64,000 nt of DNA. It comes from Candidatus Alistipes faecavium (GTDB lineage: Bacteria > Bacteroidota > Bacteroidia > Bacteroidales > Rikenellaceae). Shown here one piece after another: positions 27,213 to 34,885 of this stretch (its first letter is position 1; each line of letters starts with the position of its first letter). The stretch is taken from contig DWYP01000010.1 in NCBI GenBank assembly GCA_019118605.1, positions 38,832 to 102,831 of the forward strand, written 5' to 3'. The notes below the pieces were generated by a model. It was given only the letters and a program-made list of their open reading frames with translations. It was not told the origin of the DNA and made no database searches. The position numbers were made by a program, and so were the translations under genes.

Positions 27213-27220
27213 TATATTTG
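27213..27220 (+). promoter_or_regulatory. -7 element of the second FISUMP gene
   Basis: TATATTTG, 30 bases before the ATG. Confidence 0.65.
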
Positions 27221-27249
27221 TACCCTGCATAAACACAATATTTTCAACT

Positions 27250-28596
27250 ATGTATCGAATCTATTCCTATGCCGTGTCGCTGTTTGCGGCACTTCTTCTT
27301 TCGGGTTGCTCCCGCCGGGCCGCTACGGATCCCGCTCCCGGGGAGATCCGAATCGAACCCTCGATCCTTACGCGTGCTGCGGGCCTCTATTTCGAAGAGA
27401 ACGATTGCATCGGACTGACCGTCACCCGGGCCTCGGGCGACTACGTCCGGAACGGCAAAATGACCTACAAGGGTTCGGCATTCGTCGGCGACGGGCTGAC
27501 ATGGTACGGCGTACAGGACGAAACCTCTACTCTGACGGCCTATTATCCCTATGCGGAAAACGGTGTGGAGGAGGGCTTCTCCGTGGCTGCGGACCAGCGC
27601 GGCGGCTGTGAGGCTTCCGACCTGCTGGGTGCCGTGAAGGAGAATGTGCTGCCCGCATCGGGTGCCGTGAAGATGATCTTCCACCACCTGCTGTCGCAGT
27701 TGACCGTCGTGGTCGACAACAGCTCGTCGTCCGCGGTGTCGGAGGTTGTCGTGTCGGGGTTTGTCCCCACGGCGACGGTGGACCTCGCCTCCCTGAGCGT
27801 GACGGCCCGCGAGGAGGTGTCGCCGGCCGATGTCACGGCTTTCGAGGAGACTCCCGACAAGTCCTATCGGCTGATTCTCGTGCCCCAGCAGCGCGCCCTG
27901 ACTGTTACGGTGTTTCTGGAGGATGGTTCCAGCCGTGAGAAAACCCTTTCGGAGACGCTTCTCGAAGGCGGCAAGCATTACGACCTGTCGGTCACGCTCA
28001 CCGACCAGACGTTCGACATGACGCTGAGCGGGGAGATCGGCGAATGGGTCGATGGAGGCTCTCTCGGCGGTGGGGAGTTGGAACCCGGGGATTCGTCGGG
28101 CAGCGACGTCTCTGACTCTCCCGGCTCGGTGCTGGAGTATGCCGGCGAGCGCTATGCGACGACCACGGTCGGCGGGAAGACCTGGATGGCCGAGAACCTC
28201 CGCTACCAGCCAGCGACGGCGGAGATCGGTGCGGGCGTCTGGTATCCGGGCGACGAATCGCAGACAGCGGCGCTGGGACTGTTGTACGACTATGCCACGG
28301 CAACGGCAGGCGCCTCGTCCGTTTCGGGCGCGGCGATTCAGGGCATCTGCCCTTCGGGCTGGCACCTTCCCACGCAGGAGGAGCTGCAGGCGCTGGTTGC
28401 GGAGGCTTCCGCCGATTTTGTCCCCGACGCGGGATTCTGGAAGGACGGCGGATACAACACCTCGGCTTCCTACCTGCTGGGCGGCGATGCGACCGATGCG
28501 AGGTATTGCCAGTCGCTGAAAAAGAAGGATCAGACGTTGTCCGTAGGTGAAGTACAGGTCGATATGGGCCTGTCGGTGCGCTGCGTAAAGGACTGA
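27250..28596 (+). CDS. Fimbrillin-like lipoprotein with C-terminal FISUMP domain
   Basis: A 448-residue lipoprotein with lipobox LLSGC (C20). The N-terminal part (about 30-265) reads like the Mfa-like/fimbrillin family (LTAYYPYAENG, LSQLTVVVDNSSSSAVSEV, LILVPQQRALTVTV, GKHYDLSVTL). An acidic Gly/Ser linker (about 275-295) leads to a FISUMP domain (YATTTVGGKTWMAENLRY; ICPSGWHLPTQEELQAL; end LSVRCVKD). In fimbrillin-like proteins the N-terminal region is often processed and polymerised; whether this one forms a fimbria or is only surface bound is unknown. I see no usher or anchor gene next to it. Confidence 0.82.
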   Translation: MYRIYSYAVSLFAALLLSGCSRRAATDPAPGEIRIEPSILTRAAGLYFEENDCIGLTVTRASGDYVRNGKMTYKGSAFVGDGLTWYGVQDETSTLTAYYPYAENGVEEGFSVAADQRGGCEASDLLGAVKENVLPASGAVKMIFHHLLSQLTVVVDNSSSSAVSEVVVSGFVPTATVDLASLSVTAREEVSPADVTAFEETPDKSYRLILVPQQRALTVTVFLEDGSSREKTLSETLLEGGKHYDLSVTLTDQTFDMTLSGEIGEWVDGGSLGGGELEPGDSSGSDVSDSPGSVLEYAGERYATTTVGGKTWMAENLRYQPATAEIGAGVWYPGDESQTAALGLLYDYATATAGASSVSGAAIQGICPSGWHLPTQEELQALVAEASADFVPDAGFWKDGGYNTSASYLLGGDATDARYCQSLKKKDQTLSVGEVQVDMGLSVRCVKD

Positions 28597-28670
28597 CGTC
28601 CTTGCGGGGGAACTGCTTCCGGCAGTCTGCCCGGCATTTTCGGGCCGTTTCCCCGTCCGCTACCCTGCCG

Positions 28671-28719
28671 GCAAAAAAGCACGAAGGCCGAACCCTCTCA
28701 ACGGGTTCGGCCTTCGTGT
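28671..28719. terminator. Terminator of the metY-metX-hom operon (bidirectional)
   Basis: CACGAAGGCCGAACCC pairs with its complement around seven bases. On the minus strand the stem is followed by CTTTTTT, so it is strongest for the methionine operon; it may also serve the convergent FISUMP gene. Confidence 0.85.
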
Positions 28720-28797
28720 TTCCGGTCACGGCCTGCCGGTTGCCGCACGTCTCCTGCCGGTTGCCGCACGCCGCGGACAATCCCCGCCGCGGCCGGG

Positions 28798-30006
28798 TCA
28801 GTCGCGATTGAGGAAGAAGATCGGGATGTTCGCCAGAAAGACGTCCTTCCCGGAGAGCTGCGGGCGTTTGGCGATCAGCTCGCTGAGCAGAATGTCGCCG
28901 ATCACGTAGTTGCTCTCGTCGCTGGAGTACTGCTCGTGGATCTTCGAGAAGTTCAGGATGCCGCGCACGTCGGTCTCCGTGTAGCGGGCGTAGACCTTCA
29001 GCGTGATGTCGGTCGTGTAGTCGGGTTTCTGCATGTAGTTCATCTTCTTGTACTCGTAGCGGTAGTTGTGCTGCCGGGCCATGATGTCGCTCAGGATCGA
29101 CGAGGCCGTCGGAAGGCTTCCGGCGCCCTTTCCGAACATGAACTGCCGGTCGTAGCACTCGCCGCGGATCACCACGCCGTTGTACTCGTCGTCGACACTG
29201 TAGATGTACTTCGAGGGGTTCACGAACTCCGGCATGACGAACATCGTGAAGTGTTCGTCGCTGACCTTCACGACCTGCGCCACGAGCTTGATCTTGACGT
29301 TCTTCTCCCGGGCATATTGGATGTCCGAATCGTGGATCGTCGAGATGCCGTAGGTGAAGATCCGCTCGGGGTCGACGTAGGTGCCCAGGGCGTGCACGGT
29401 GATAATCACCAGCTTGAAGAGCGAGTCGTATCCCTCGATGTCGAACGAGGGGTCGCTCTCGGCGAATCCCAAGGCCTGGGCCTGCGCCAGGGCGTTGGCA
29501 TAGGAGTCCTTGTGGTCGAAGACCCGCGAGAGGATGTAGTTCGACGACCCGTTGAGAATGCCCTTCACCTCGAGCAGCAGGTCGTTGTCATAATACTCTT
29601 CGAGGTTGCGGATCACGGGGATCGAGCCGCACGACGAGGCGTCGTAGAGCAGGGCGACGCCCCGCGTCTTCTGGATGTCGATCAGCTCCGGGAGGTGGTG
29701 TGCGAGCATCGTCTTGTTGCCCGAGACGACGGGAATGCCGCGCAGCAGGGCGCTCTTGACGATCCGGTATGCGGCCTGCGCGTCGTCGATGACCTCGACG
29801 ATCAGGTTGATGTTCGGATCCTCGAGGATCTCCTCCGTCGAGGTGGTGAACAGCGCGGGGTCGGCCTCGACCTTGCGGGGCTTGTGCGGGTCGCGGACGC
29901 AGATCCGCATGATCTCGGCATGGGCGTTCTTCGACTTGCGCACCACTTCGTAGATGCCCTGTCCGACGACGCCGAATCCGAACAGTCCGATTTTGATCTT
30001 GCTCAT
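28798..30006 (-). CDS. hom: Homoserine dehydrogenase
   Basis: NAD(P)-dependent reduction of aspartate semialdehyde to homoserine. The 402 residues show the dinucleotide fold GLFGFGVVGQGIYE (7-20), the family signature GILNGSSNYILS and a catalytic core around DIEGYDSLFKLVI. It is monofunctional: no aspartokinase domain is fused. It is the third gene of the minus-strand methionine operon, starting 13 bases after metX, and so should follow the leader control upstream of metY. That supplies homoserine when methionine is short. Confidence 0.95.
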   Translation of the reverse strand: MSKIKIGLFGFGVVGQGIYEVVRKSKNAHAEIMRICVRDPHKPRKVEADPALFTTSTEEILEDPNINLIVEVIDDAQAAYRIVKSALLRGIPVVSGNKTMLAHHLPELIDIQKTRGVALLYDASSCGSIPVIRNLEEYYDNDLLLEVKGILNGSSNYILSRVFDHKDSYANALAQAQALGFAESDPSFDIEGYDSLFKLVIITVHALGTYVDPERIFTYGISTIHDSDIQYAREKNVKIKLVAQVVKVSDEHFTMFVMPEFVNPSKYIYSVDDEYNGVVIRGECYDRQFMFGKGAGSLPTASSILSDIMARQHNYRYEYKKMNYMQKPDYTTDITLKVYARYTETDVRGILNFSKIHEQYSSDESNYVIGDILLSELIAKRPQLSGKDVFLANIPIFFLNRD

Positions 30007-30019
30007 AGGTATTTCGTGT

Positions 30020-31033
30020 TTAGTCGTTCATGAATGGGAGCAGAATGCCGTTCAGCTGCTCGTGCTCTACGAGGAATCCGTCGTGCCCGAACGGCGAGTC
30101 GATTTCGTAGTAGCTGCTGCGGGGAATGCGGCTGTGAAGCTGCCGCATCTCGGCCGGGGTGAAGATGATGTCGGTGGTGATTCCCACGACGATCGTGCGG
30201 GCCGAGATGCGTGCGAGCGCCGCCTCCTCGCCGCCCCTTCCGCGCCCCACGTCGTGGGTGTCGAACGCGTCGAGGATCGCGTAGTAGGAGTAGGCGTTGT
30301 AGCGCCGGCAGAGCTTCTCGCCCTGATACTGCTGGTAGGTGCATGCGCGGTGGAGCGCCGGGGCCTCCTCGCGGTCCTGCTGCGTGAGGTTGTACCCCTC
30401 GGGGCCGCGGTAGCTCAGCAGCCCGATGGCGCGCGCCGCCGCGAGGCCCTTCATTCCGGCGTCGTCGCGCTCCTCGCCGAAGGTCGTGTCGGCCTCGATG
30501 GCCATGCGCTGCGTCTCGTCGATGGCGATGGCCCAGGGCGAAGCCTTGGCCGCCGTGGCGATGAGCACGAGGCGCTCGATGCGCGCAGGCTCCTCCACGG
30601 CCCACTCCACGGCCTGAAACCCCCCGACCGAACTGCCCACGAGCGTCGCGATGCGTCCGATGCCCAGGGCGTCGGCCAGCAGGCGGTGGGCCCGCACCAG
30701 GTCGCGGATCGTGAAGGGCGGGAAGGTGCGGTACCACGGTTTCCCCGTCGCGGGGTTCACGTGCAGGGGCCCCGTGGTGCCGTAATGCGACCCGATGATG
30801 TTGGCGCAGACGACGAAGTGCCGCGCGGGGTCGAGGAACCGCCCCGCCTCGACCGTGTGGGGCCACCAGTCGGCGACGTCGGAATTGGCCGTCAGGGCGT
30901 GGCAGACCCATACGACGTTGTCGCGCGCGGCGTTCATCGTTCCGTAGGTATGGTACGCGATGCGCAGCTCGGGCAGCGTGTGTCCGGTCTCGAGTTCGAA
31001 CGGCTCGGGGGCTATGTACAGCTGGGCTTCCAT
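30020..31033 (-). CDS. metX: Homoserine O-acetyltransferase (MetX type)
   Basis: Alpha/beta-hydrolase-fold acyltransferase of 337 residues. It shows HALTANSDVADWW (oxyanion region), the nucleophile elbow GSSVGGFQAVEW (Ser near 134), and the His in SPFGHDGFLVE near the C-terminus. It activates homoserine for direct sulfhydrylation by MetY, its upstream neighbour. Some MetX proteins use succinyl-CoA, so acetyl specificity is an inference from pairing with metY. Confidence 0.93.
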   Translation of the reverse strand: MEAQLYIAPEPFELETGHTLPELRIAYHTYGTMNAARDNVVWVCHALTANSDVADWWPHTVEAGRFLDPARHFVVCANIIGSHYGTTGPLHVNPATGKPWYRTFPPFTIRDLVRAHRLLADALGIGRIATLVGSSVGGFQAVEWAVEEPARIERLVLIATAAKASPWAIAIDETQRMAIEADTTFGEERDDAGMKGLAAARAIGLLSYRGPEGYNLTQQDREEAPALHRACTYQQYQGEKLCRRYNAYSYYAILDAFDTHDVGRGRGGEEAALARISARTIVVGITTDIIFTPAEMRQLHSRIPRSSYYEIDSPFGHDGFLVEHEQLNGILLPFMND

Positions 31034-31066
31034 CTTTTTCGGCAGCGGTTTAGGGGTCGGGCGGAT

Positions 31067-32356
31067 CTATTCGACGTGTGCGAAGGCCTGCTCGAAGTCC
31101 TCGATCAGATCCTCGACGTTCTCCAGCCCGAGCGAGATGCGCAGCAGCGTCGGCGTGACGCCCGCGGCGGCGAGGTCGGCCTCGCTGAGCTGCTTGTGGG
31201 TCGTCGACGCGGGGTGCGTGACCACGGTGATCGAATCGCCGATCATGGTCATGTTGGCGGCCAGGCGGAGCGATTCGACGAAGCGCACGGTACTTTCGAG
31301 CGTACCCTTGAGCTCGATCGTGAAGACGGCCGACGATCCGAAGCGGTAGTATTTGCGGGCGTTGGCGTAGCTCGGGTGCGACTCGAATCCCACGAAGCTG
31401 ACGTTCCGGACTTTGGGGTGGTTGCGGCAGTACTCCGCGAGGCGGTGCGTGGACTCCACCTCGTGGCGCACGCGCAGCGAGAGGGTCTCCAGACCGATCA
31501 TCATCAGGTAGGCGTCGAACGGCGAGGGGCAGCAGCCCATGTCGCGCAGCCCGTCGACGCGGCACTTCACGATGAAGGCCGCGTTGCCGAACGCCTCGTG
31601 GAAATTCAGTCCGTGGTATCCTTCCGAGGGCCCGTCGATCTGCGGGAACTTGCCGTTCGCCCAGTTGTAGTTGCCGCCGTCGACGATCACGCCGCCCATG
31701 GCCGTGCCGTGTCCGTTGATCCACTTGGTCGCGGAGTCCACGACGATGTTGGCGCCCCATTCGAAGGGGTTGCAGAGGTACCCCGCGGCGCCGAACGTGT
31801 TGTCGACGACGAACGGCACGTCGCGGCGGCGTGCGAGTTCGCCCAGCGCCTGCAGGTCGGGTACCGCGCAGGTCGGGTTGCCCATGCTCTCGACGTAGAT
31901 GGCCTTCGTGCGCGCGTCGATCAGGGCGTCGAACGCCTCGGGATCCTCGCTCGGGGCGATGCGGCAGTCGATGCCCAGCTTGCGGAGCGTGATGCGGAAC
32001 TGGTTGTAGGTTCCGCCGTAGAGGAAGGGCGAGGTGACGATGTTGTCTCCCTCGGCGGCCAGCGAGAGCACGGTGACCAGAATGGCCGACATGCCCGACG
32101 ATACGGCCAGGGCCCCGACGGCACCGTAAAGTGCGGCGATGCGCTGTTCGTAGGCCGAGGTGGTGGGGTTCTGCAGGCGGGTATAGATGTTTCCGGCCTC
32201 GCTCAGTTCGAAGAGGCGTGCGGCGTGGTCGCAGGTGCGGAAGCGGTATGCGGCCGTGGGATAGATGGCCACGCCGCGCGAACCGGTGGGTTCGTCGGGC
32301 TGCAGTCCGGCATGGATCTGCAGGGTCTCGAAGCGGTACTTCTTGTCAGGAGTCAT
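31067..32356 (-). CDS. metY: O-acetylhomoserine aminocarboxypropyltransferase/cysteine synthase
   Basis: PLP enzyme (429 residues) making homocysteine from O-acetylhomoserine and sulfide. Diagnostic features are ETLQIHAGLQPDEPTGSRGVAI-like opening, YTRLQNPTTSAYEQRIAAL, and the PLP lysine in VDSATKWINGHGTAMGG. The start at 32356 gives the family N-terminus (MTPDKKYRFETLQ); the frame is open to a GTG at 32428, but that would translate through the leader terminator. First structural gene after the Met-rich leader; metX and hom follow 33 and 13 bases apart. Confidence 0.95.
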   Translation of the reverse strand: MTPDKKYRFETLQIHAGLQPDEPTGSRGVAIYPTAAYRFRTCDHAARLFELSEAGNIYTRLQNPTTSAYEQRIAALYGAVGALAVSSGMSAILVTVLSLAAEGDNIVTSPFLYGGTYNQFRITLRKLGIDCRIAPSEDPEAFDALIDARTKAIYVESMGNPTCAVPDLQALGELARRRDVPFVVDNTFGAAGYLCNPFEWGANIVVDSATKWINGHGTAMGGVIVDGGNYNWANGKFPQIDGPSEGYHGLNFHEAFGNAAFIVKCRVDGLRDMGCCPSPFDAYLMMIGLETLSLRVRHEVESTHRLAEYCRNHPKVRNVSFVGFESHPSYANARKYYRFGSSAVFTIELKGTLESTVRFVESLRLAANMTMIGDSITVVTHPASTTHKQLSEADLAAAGVTPTLLRISLGLENVEDLIEDFEQAFAHVE

Positions 32357-32365
32357 ATCAATCTG

Positions 32366-32373
32366 CAAAGTTA
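32366..32373 (-). promoter_or_regulatory. Possible internal -7 element just before metY
   Basis: The minus strand reads TAACTTTG between the leader terminator and the metY ATG. A transcript starting here would be almost leaderless and would escape the attenuator. It may be chance. Confidence 0.4.
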
Positions 32374-32382
32374 AAATTCCAT

Positions 32383-32412
32383 AAAAAAATCCGACCTCAG
32401 GGAAGCCGGATT
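32383..32412 (-). terminator. Leader (attenuator) terminator upstream of metY
   Basis: On the minus strand AATCCGGCTTC (32412-32402) pairs with GAGGTCGGATT (32398-32388) around a CCT loop: eleven continuous pairs, two of them G-U, followed directly by a U-run. It lies between the leader ORF and metY, so it would stop transcription before the structural genes. Its 5' arm is also complementary to the end of the leader ORF. Confidence 0.85.
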
Positions 32413-32447
32413 GTATCTGTCGGAACACGAAGGATCTACACCCGGCT
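32404..32447 (-). promoter_or_regulatory. Predicted antiterminator pairing in the met leader
   Basis: AGCCGGGT at 32447-32440, the last sense codons of the leader ORF, can form eight pairs (one G-U) with ATCCGGCT at 32411-32404, which is the 5' arm of the terminator. The two structures exclude each other. A ribosome reaching the stop codon would cover the first arm and allow termination. A ribosome stalled on the Met codons would leave it free. Pairing is seen in the sequence; the mechanism is inferred. Confidence 0.7.
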
Positions 32448-32531
32448 GAAACGGCTGCGCATGGACATGACCATCATCATGCTCTGGCGGAGCATTTCGC
32501 TGGAGGAAGTGTATGTCCGGTAGTCATTCAT
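32436..32531 (-). CDS. Methionine-rich leader peptide of metY-metX-hom
   Basis: A 31-codon ORF (ATG to TAG) too short for routine gene calling. Met occupies positions 1, 13, 18, 19, 20, 22 and 24: five of the seven codons from 18 to 24 are ATG. The sequence begins MNDYRTYTSSSEM and ends RSRFSRV. It starts about 24 bases after a good -7 element and ends 24 bases before the leader terminator. An ATGCTC/GAGCAT hairpin (32495-32490 with 32484-32479) lies just ahead of the Met cluster and could act as a pause site. The likely job is to measure charged Met-tRNA by ribosome stalling. Its product probably has no other role. Confidence 0.8.
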   Translation of the reverse strand: MNDYRTYTSSSEMLRQSMMMVMSMRSRFSRV

Positions 32532-32554
32532 CGCAAAGAGTCGATCCACGGATG

Positions 32555-32562
32555 CAAATATA
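32555..32562 (-). promoter_or_regulatory. -7 element of the met leader transcript
   Basis: The minus strand reads TATATTTG, predicting a transcript start near 32548 and a very short 5' end before the leader ATG. I see no obvious -33 element. Confidence 0.7.
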
Positions 32563-32627
32563 AGGATTTTTTTCACACCGGATACTATTTGTCCGAAAAA
32601 ATACGTTTCGAAAACGAATGTGTGCGG

Positions 32628-33476
32628 TTATTTTTTGTTTTTACGGTATTCCGAAGGAGACATCCCCGTATGTTTCTTGAAAAAGCGTCCCAGATACGAC
32701 TGGTCGGGGAATTTCAGCTTGTAGGCGATTTCCTGGACCGAGAGGTCGGTGGACTGGAGCATCATCTTGATTTCGAGCACCACGGAGCGGTCGATGAAGT
32801 GTTTGGCCGACGTGTGTGCGATGAGCTGGATGATGTTCGAGAGGTAGCGGGTCGAGATGCAGAGCTTGTCGGCATAGAACGAGACCTCGCGCTCGTGGGC
32901 GCAATGTTCGTGGAGGAGCGACACGAAGCGCTGGAAGAGTTCTGTCTGGCGCGTTGTCGTGCTGGAGGCCTCCTGTTCGGGAAAGGCGAAGCGCAGCATC
33001 TTGTCGTAGGTTTCGAGCAGGAGGTTCTGCAGCCTGTTTTTAATAATGGTGTTGCGGAACATGTTCTCCCGGTCCGAATAGGTGTAGACGGCCATGTCGA
33101 ACCAGATGCTCGCCCCCTGGGCGATGTGCTGCGAGGCCATGGTGACGGGACGCTCGCGCAGGGAGTGGAAGAAACTCGGCTCGATCCGGAAGGCCGCCTC
33201 GGCGAACAGGTCGTGCGAGAAGGAGCAGAAGGAGACGCGGAAGTTCTCCGAGCGGTTGGCCAGCAGCAATATGGATCCGGGGAGCAGCAGGGCCAGCGAA
33301 TTGGTTTTCAACGTTCTTTGGATCTGGCTGATGATGACATCGGCGCTCCCCTCGCGGCAGAACAGGATGACGCATCCTTCGATCCGGCCGGCATAGCTGT
33401 CGAAAAAGGCCAGATCGGAATCCCCGACGATGAATTGATCGTTATCGGAGATGGCAAAAGGGTTGGCAGGAATCAT
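32628..33476 (-). CDS. AraC family transcriptional regulator
   Basis: A 282-residue regulator. An N-terminal cupin-like sensing region (about 1-150) leads to a C-terminal AraC-type double helix-turn-helix (about 185-282): YADKLCISTRYLSNIIQLI, then SVQEIAYKLKFPDQSYLGRFFKKHTGMSPSEYR. The start at 33476 follows its -7 element; in-frame codons farther up cross that promoter. Divergent from the RND efflux operon, which makes that operon a likely target. Confidence 0.9.
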   Translation of the reverse strand: MIPANPFAISDNDQFIVGDSDLAFFDSYAGRIEGCVILFCREGSADVIISQIQRTLKTNSLALLLPGSILLLANRSENFRVSFCSFSHDLFAEAAFRIEPSFFHSLRERPVTMASQHIAQGASIWFDMAVYTYSDRENMFRNTIIKNRLQNLLLETYDKMLRFAFPEQEASSTTTRQTELFQRFVSLLHEHCAHEREVSFYADKLCISTRYLSNIIQLIAHTSAKHFIDRSVVLEIKMMLQSTDLSVQEIAYKLKFPDQSYLGRFFKKHTGMSPSEYRKNKK

Positions 33477-33494
33477 ATCAATTCGTTTTTCGAA

Positions 33495-33502
33495 CAAAAG
33501 TA
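33495..33502 (-). promoter_or_regulatory. -7 element of the araC-type regulator gene
   Basis: The minus strand reads TACTTTTG, identical to the -7 element of the divergent efflux operon. About 90 bases separate the two, room for shared operators. Confidence 0.65.
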
Positions 33503-33590
33503 ATGATTTTACGGTTAAAAAAAATGCGTTTGTTCCGAAAATTGACAACACTGTTCGCAATATAGTGCCATGAACCGAACGATTTTAGAA

Positions 33591-33598
33591 TACTTTTG
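33591..33598 (+). promoter_or_regulatory. -7 element of the RND efflux operon
   Basis: TACTTTTG, about 45 bases before the adaptor ATG. Confidence 0.65.
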
Positions 33599-33640
33599 CA
33601 CCGGGAAAAGTTTTTTTGTACAGTAAATAAATAGGAAATT

Positions 33641-34882
33641 ATGAAACAGAGATTTGTGAAGGCTGCCCTCATCGCATGCAGTGTGGCGGCTGTCGGATGC
33701 AAACAGGCCCAGATGACGACGGGTCCCGGCGAATATGCCGTGCTGACCGTTACGACCACCGACCGTGAAATCCCGACGAACTATTCGGCACGGATCGAGG
33801 GACGTCAGGACATCGACATCTATCCGCAGGTGTCGGGAACCATCTGGCAGCTGTGCGTGACCGAGGGACAGCGCGTGTCGAAGGGCCAGACCCTGTTCAT
33901 CATCGACCAGGTTCCCTATAAGGCCGCCCTGCAGACCGCCGAGGCCAATGTGGCGGCCGCCGAGGCCGGGGTGGCCACGGCTCAGCTCACCTACGATAGC
34001 AAAAAGGAACTTTTCGCCCGCAACGTCGTATCGCAGTTCGACCTCTCGACGGCCGAGAACAGCCTGCTGACGGCCAAAGCGCAGCTCGCACAGGCCGAAG
34101 CCCAGCAGGTCAACGCCGCGAACAACCTCTCCTATACGGTTGTCAAGGCCCCGTCGGACGGCGTGGTCGGGACGCTCCCCTACCGTGTCGGAGCGCTCGT
34201 GAGCGCCTCGATGCCGAAGCCGCTGACCACCGTGTCGGACAACTCGACGGTCTATGTCTATTTCTCGATGTCCGAGAAGCAGCTGCTCGAGCTGACGCGC
34301 CGCTACGGTTCGATTGCCGGGACGCTCAAGAACATGCCCGACGTGCAGCTGCGGCTCAACGACGGCTCGATGTACGACCAGACGGGCCGCGTGGAGTCGA
34401 TCAGCGGCGTGATCGAGACCGGCGTGGTGAACCTGCGTGCCGCCTTCCCCAACCCCAACGGACTGCTCCACAGCGGCGGGGCCGGCGACATCGTGATGCC
34501 CATTGTCCACAAGGACTGCATCGCCATTCCGATGGCGGCGACCTTCGAGCTTCAGGACAAGGTTTTCGTCTACAAACTCGTCGACGGGAAAGCCACCTCT
34601 TCGGCCATCGGCGTGGAGACGGTTTCCAACGGCACGGAGTATATCGTGACCTCGGGGCTCACGCCCGGCGAGGTGATCGTAGCCGAGGGTGTCGGTCTGC
34701 TGCGTGAGGGTACGCCGATCGTTCCCAAAGGAACGGCCGCAGCCGCAGCCGCCGGGGAGCAGCCGGCCGCCGCAGAGTCCGCAGCTGCCGGAGAACAGCC
34801 GGCCGTAGAAGCCGCCGGCGCGGCCGCCGGAGAGACGTCCGGCGAAGCTGCCGCCGAAACCCAAAACCAGAAGGAGGAATAA
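33641..34882 (+). CDS. RND efflux periplasmic adaptor lipoprotein (AcrA/MexA type)
   Basis: Membrane-fusion protein of 413 residues that links the inner-membrane pump to the outer-membrane channel. Lipobox AAVGC (C20) anchors it. A lipoyl-like segment (YPQVSGTIWQLCVTEGQRVSKGQTL, split here by the hairpin), an alpha-helical hairpin (about 85-150), the matching half-lipoyl (VKAPSDGVVGTLPYRVGALV) and beta-barrel domains follow. The last ~50 residues are low-complexity Ala/Glu/Pro/Gly with the octamer AAAGEQPA repeated, not typical of the family. First gene of the operon. Confidence 0.93.
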   Translation: MKQRFVKAALIACSVAAVGCKQAQMTTGPGEYAVLTVTTTDREIPTNYSARIEGRQDIDIYPQVSGTIWQLCVTEGQRVSKGQTLFIIDQVPYKAALQTAEANVAAAEAGVATAQLTYDSKKELFARNVVSQFDLSTAENSLLTAKAQLAQAEAQQVNAANNLSYTVVKAPSDGVVGTLPYRVGALVSASMPKPLTTVSDNSTVYVYFSMSEKQLLELTRRYGSIAGTLKNMPDVQLRLNDGSMYDQTGRVESISGVIETGVVNLRAAFPNPNGLLHSGGAGDIVMPIVHKDCIAIPMAATFELQDKVFVYKLVDGKATSSAIGVETVSNGTEYIVTSGLTPGEVIVAEGVGLLREGTPIVPKGTAAAAAAGEQPAAAESAAAGEQPAVEAAGAAAGETSGEAAAETQNQKEE

Positions 34883-34885
34883 CCC

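Noticed and set aside
32357..32428. N-terminal extension of metY from a GTG at 32428
   Set aside because: It would translate the terminator stem and U-run; the family N-terminus begins at 32356.
32357..32562. SAM riboswitch or T-box upstream of metY
   Set aside because: I find no SAM-I/SAM-II core sequences and no T-box motif. The region is instead occupied by the leader ORF and two exclusive hairpins.
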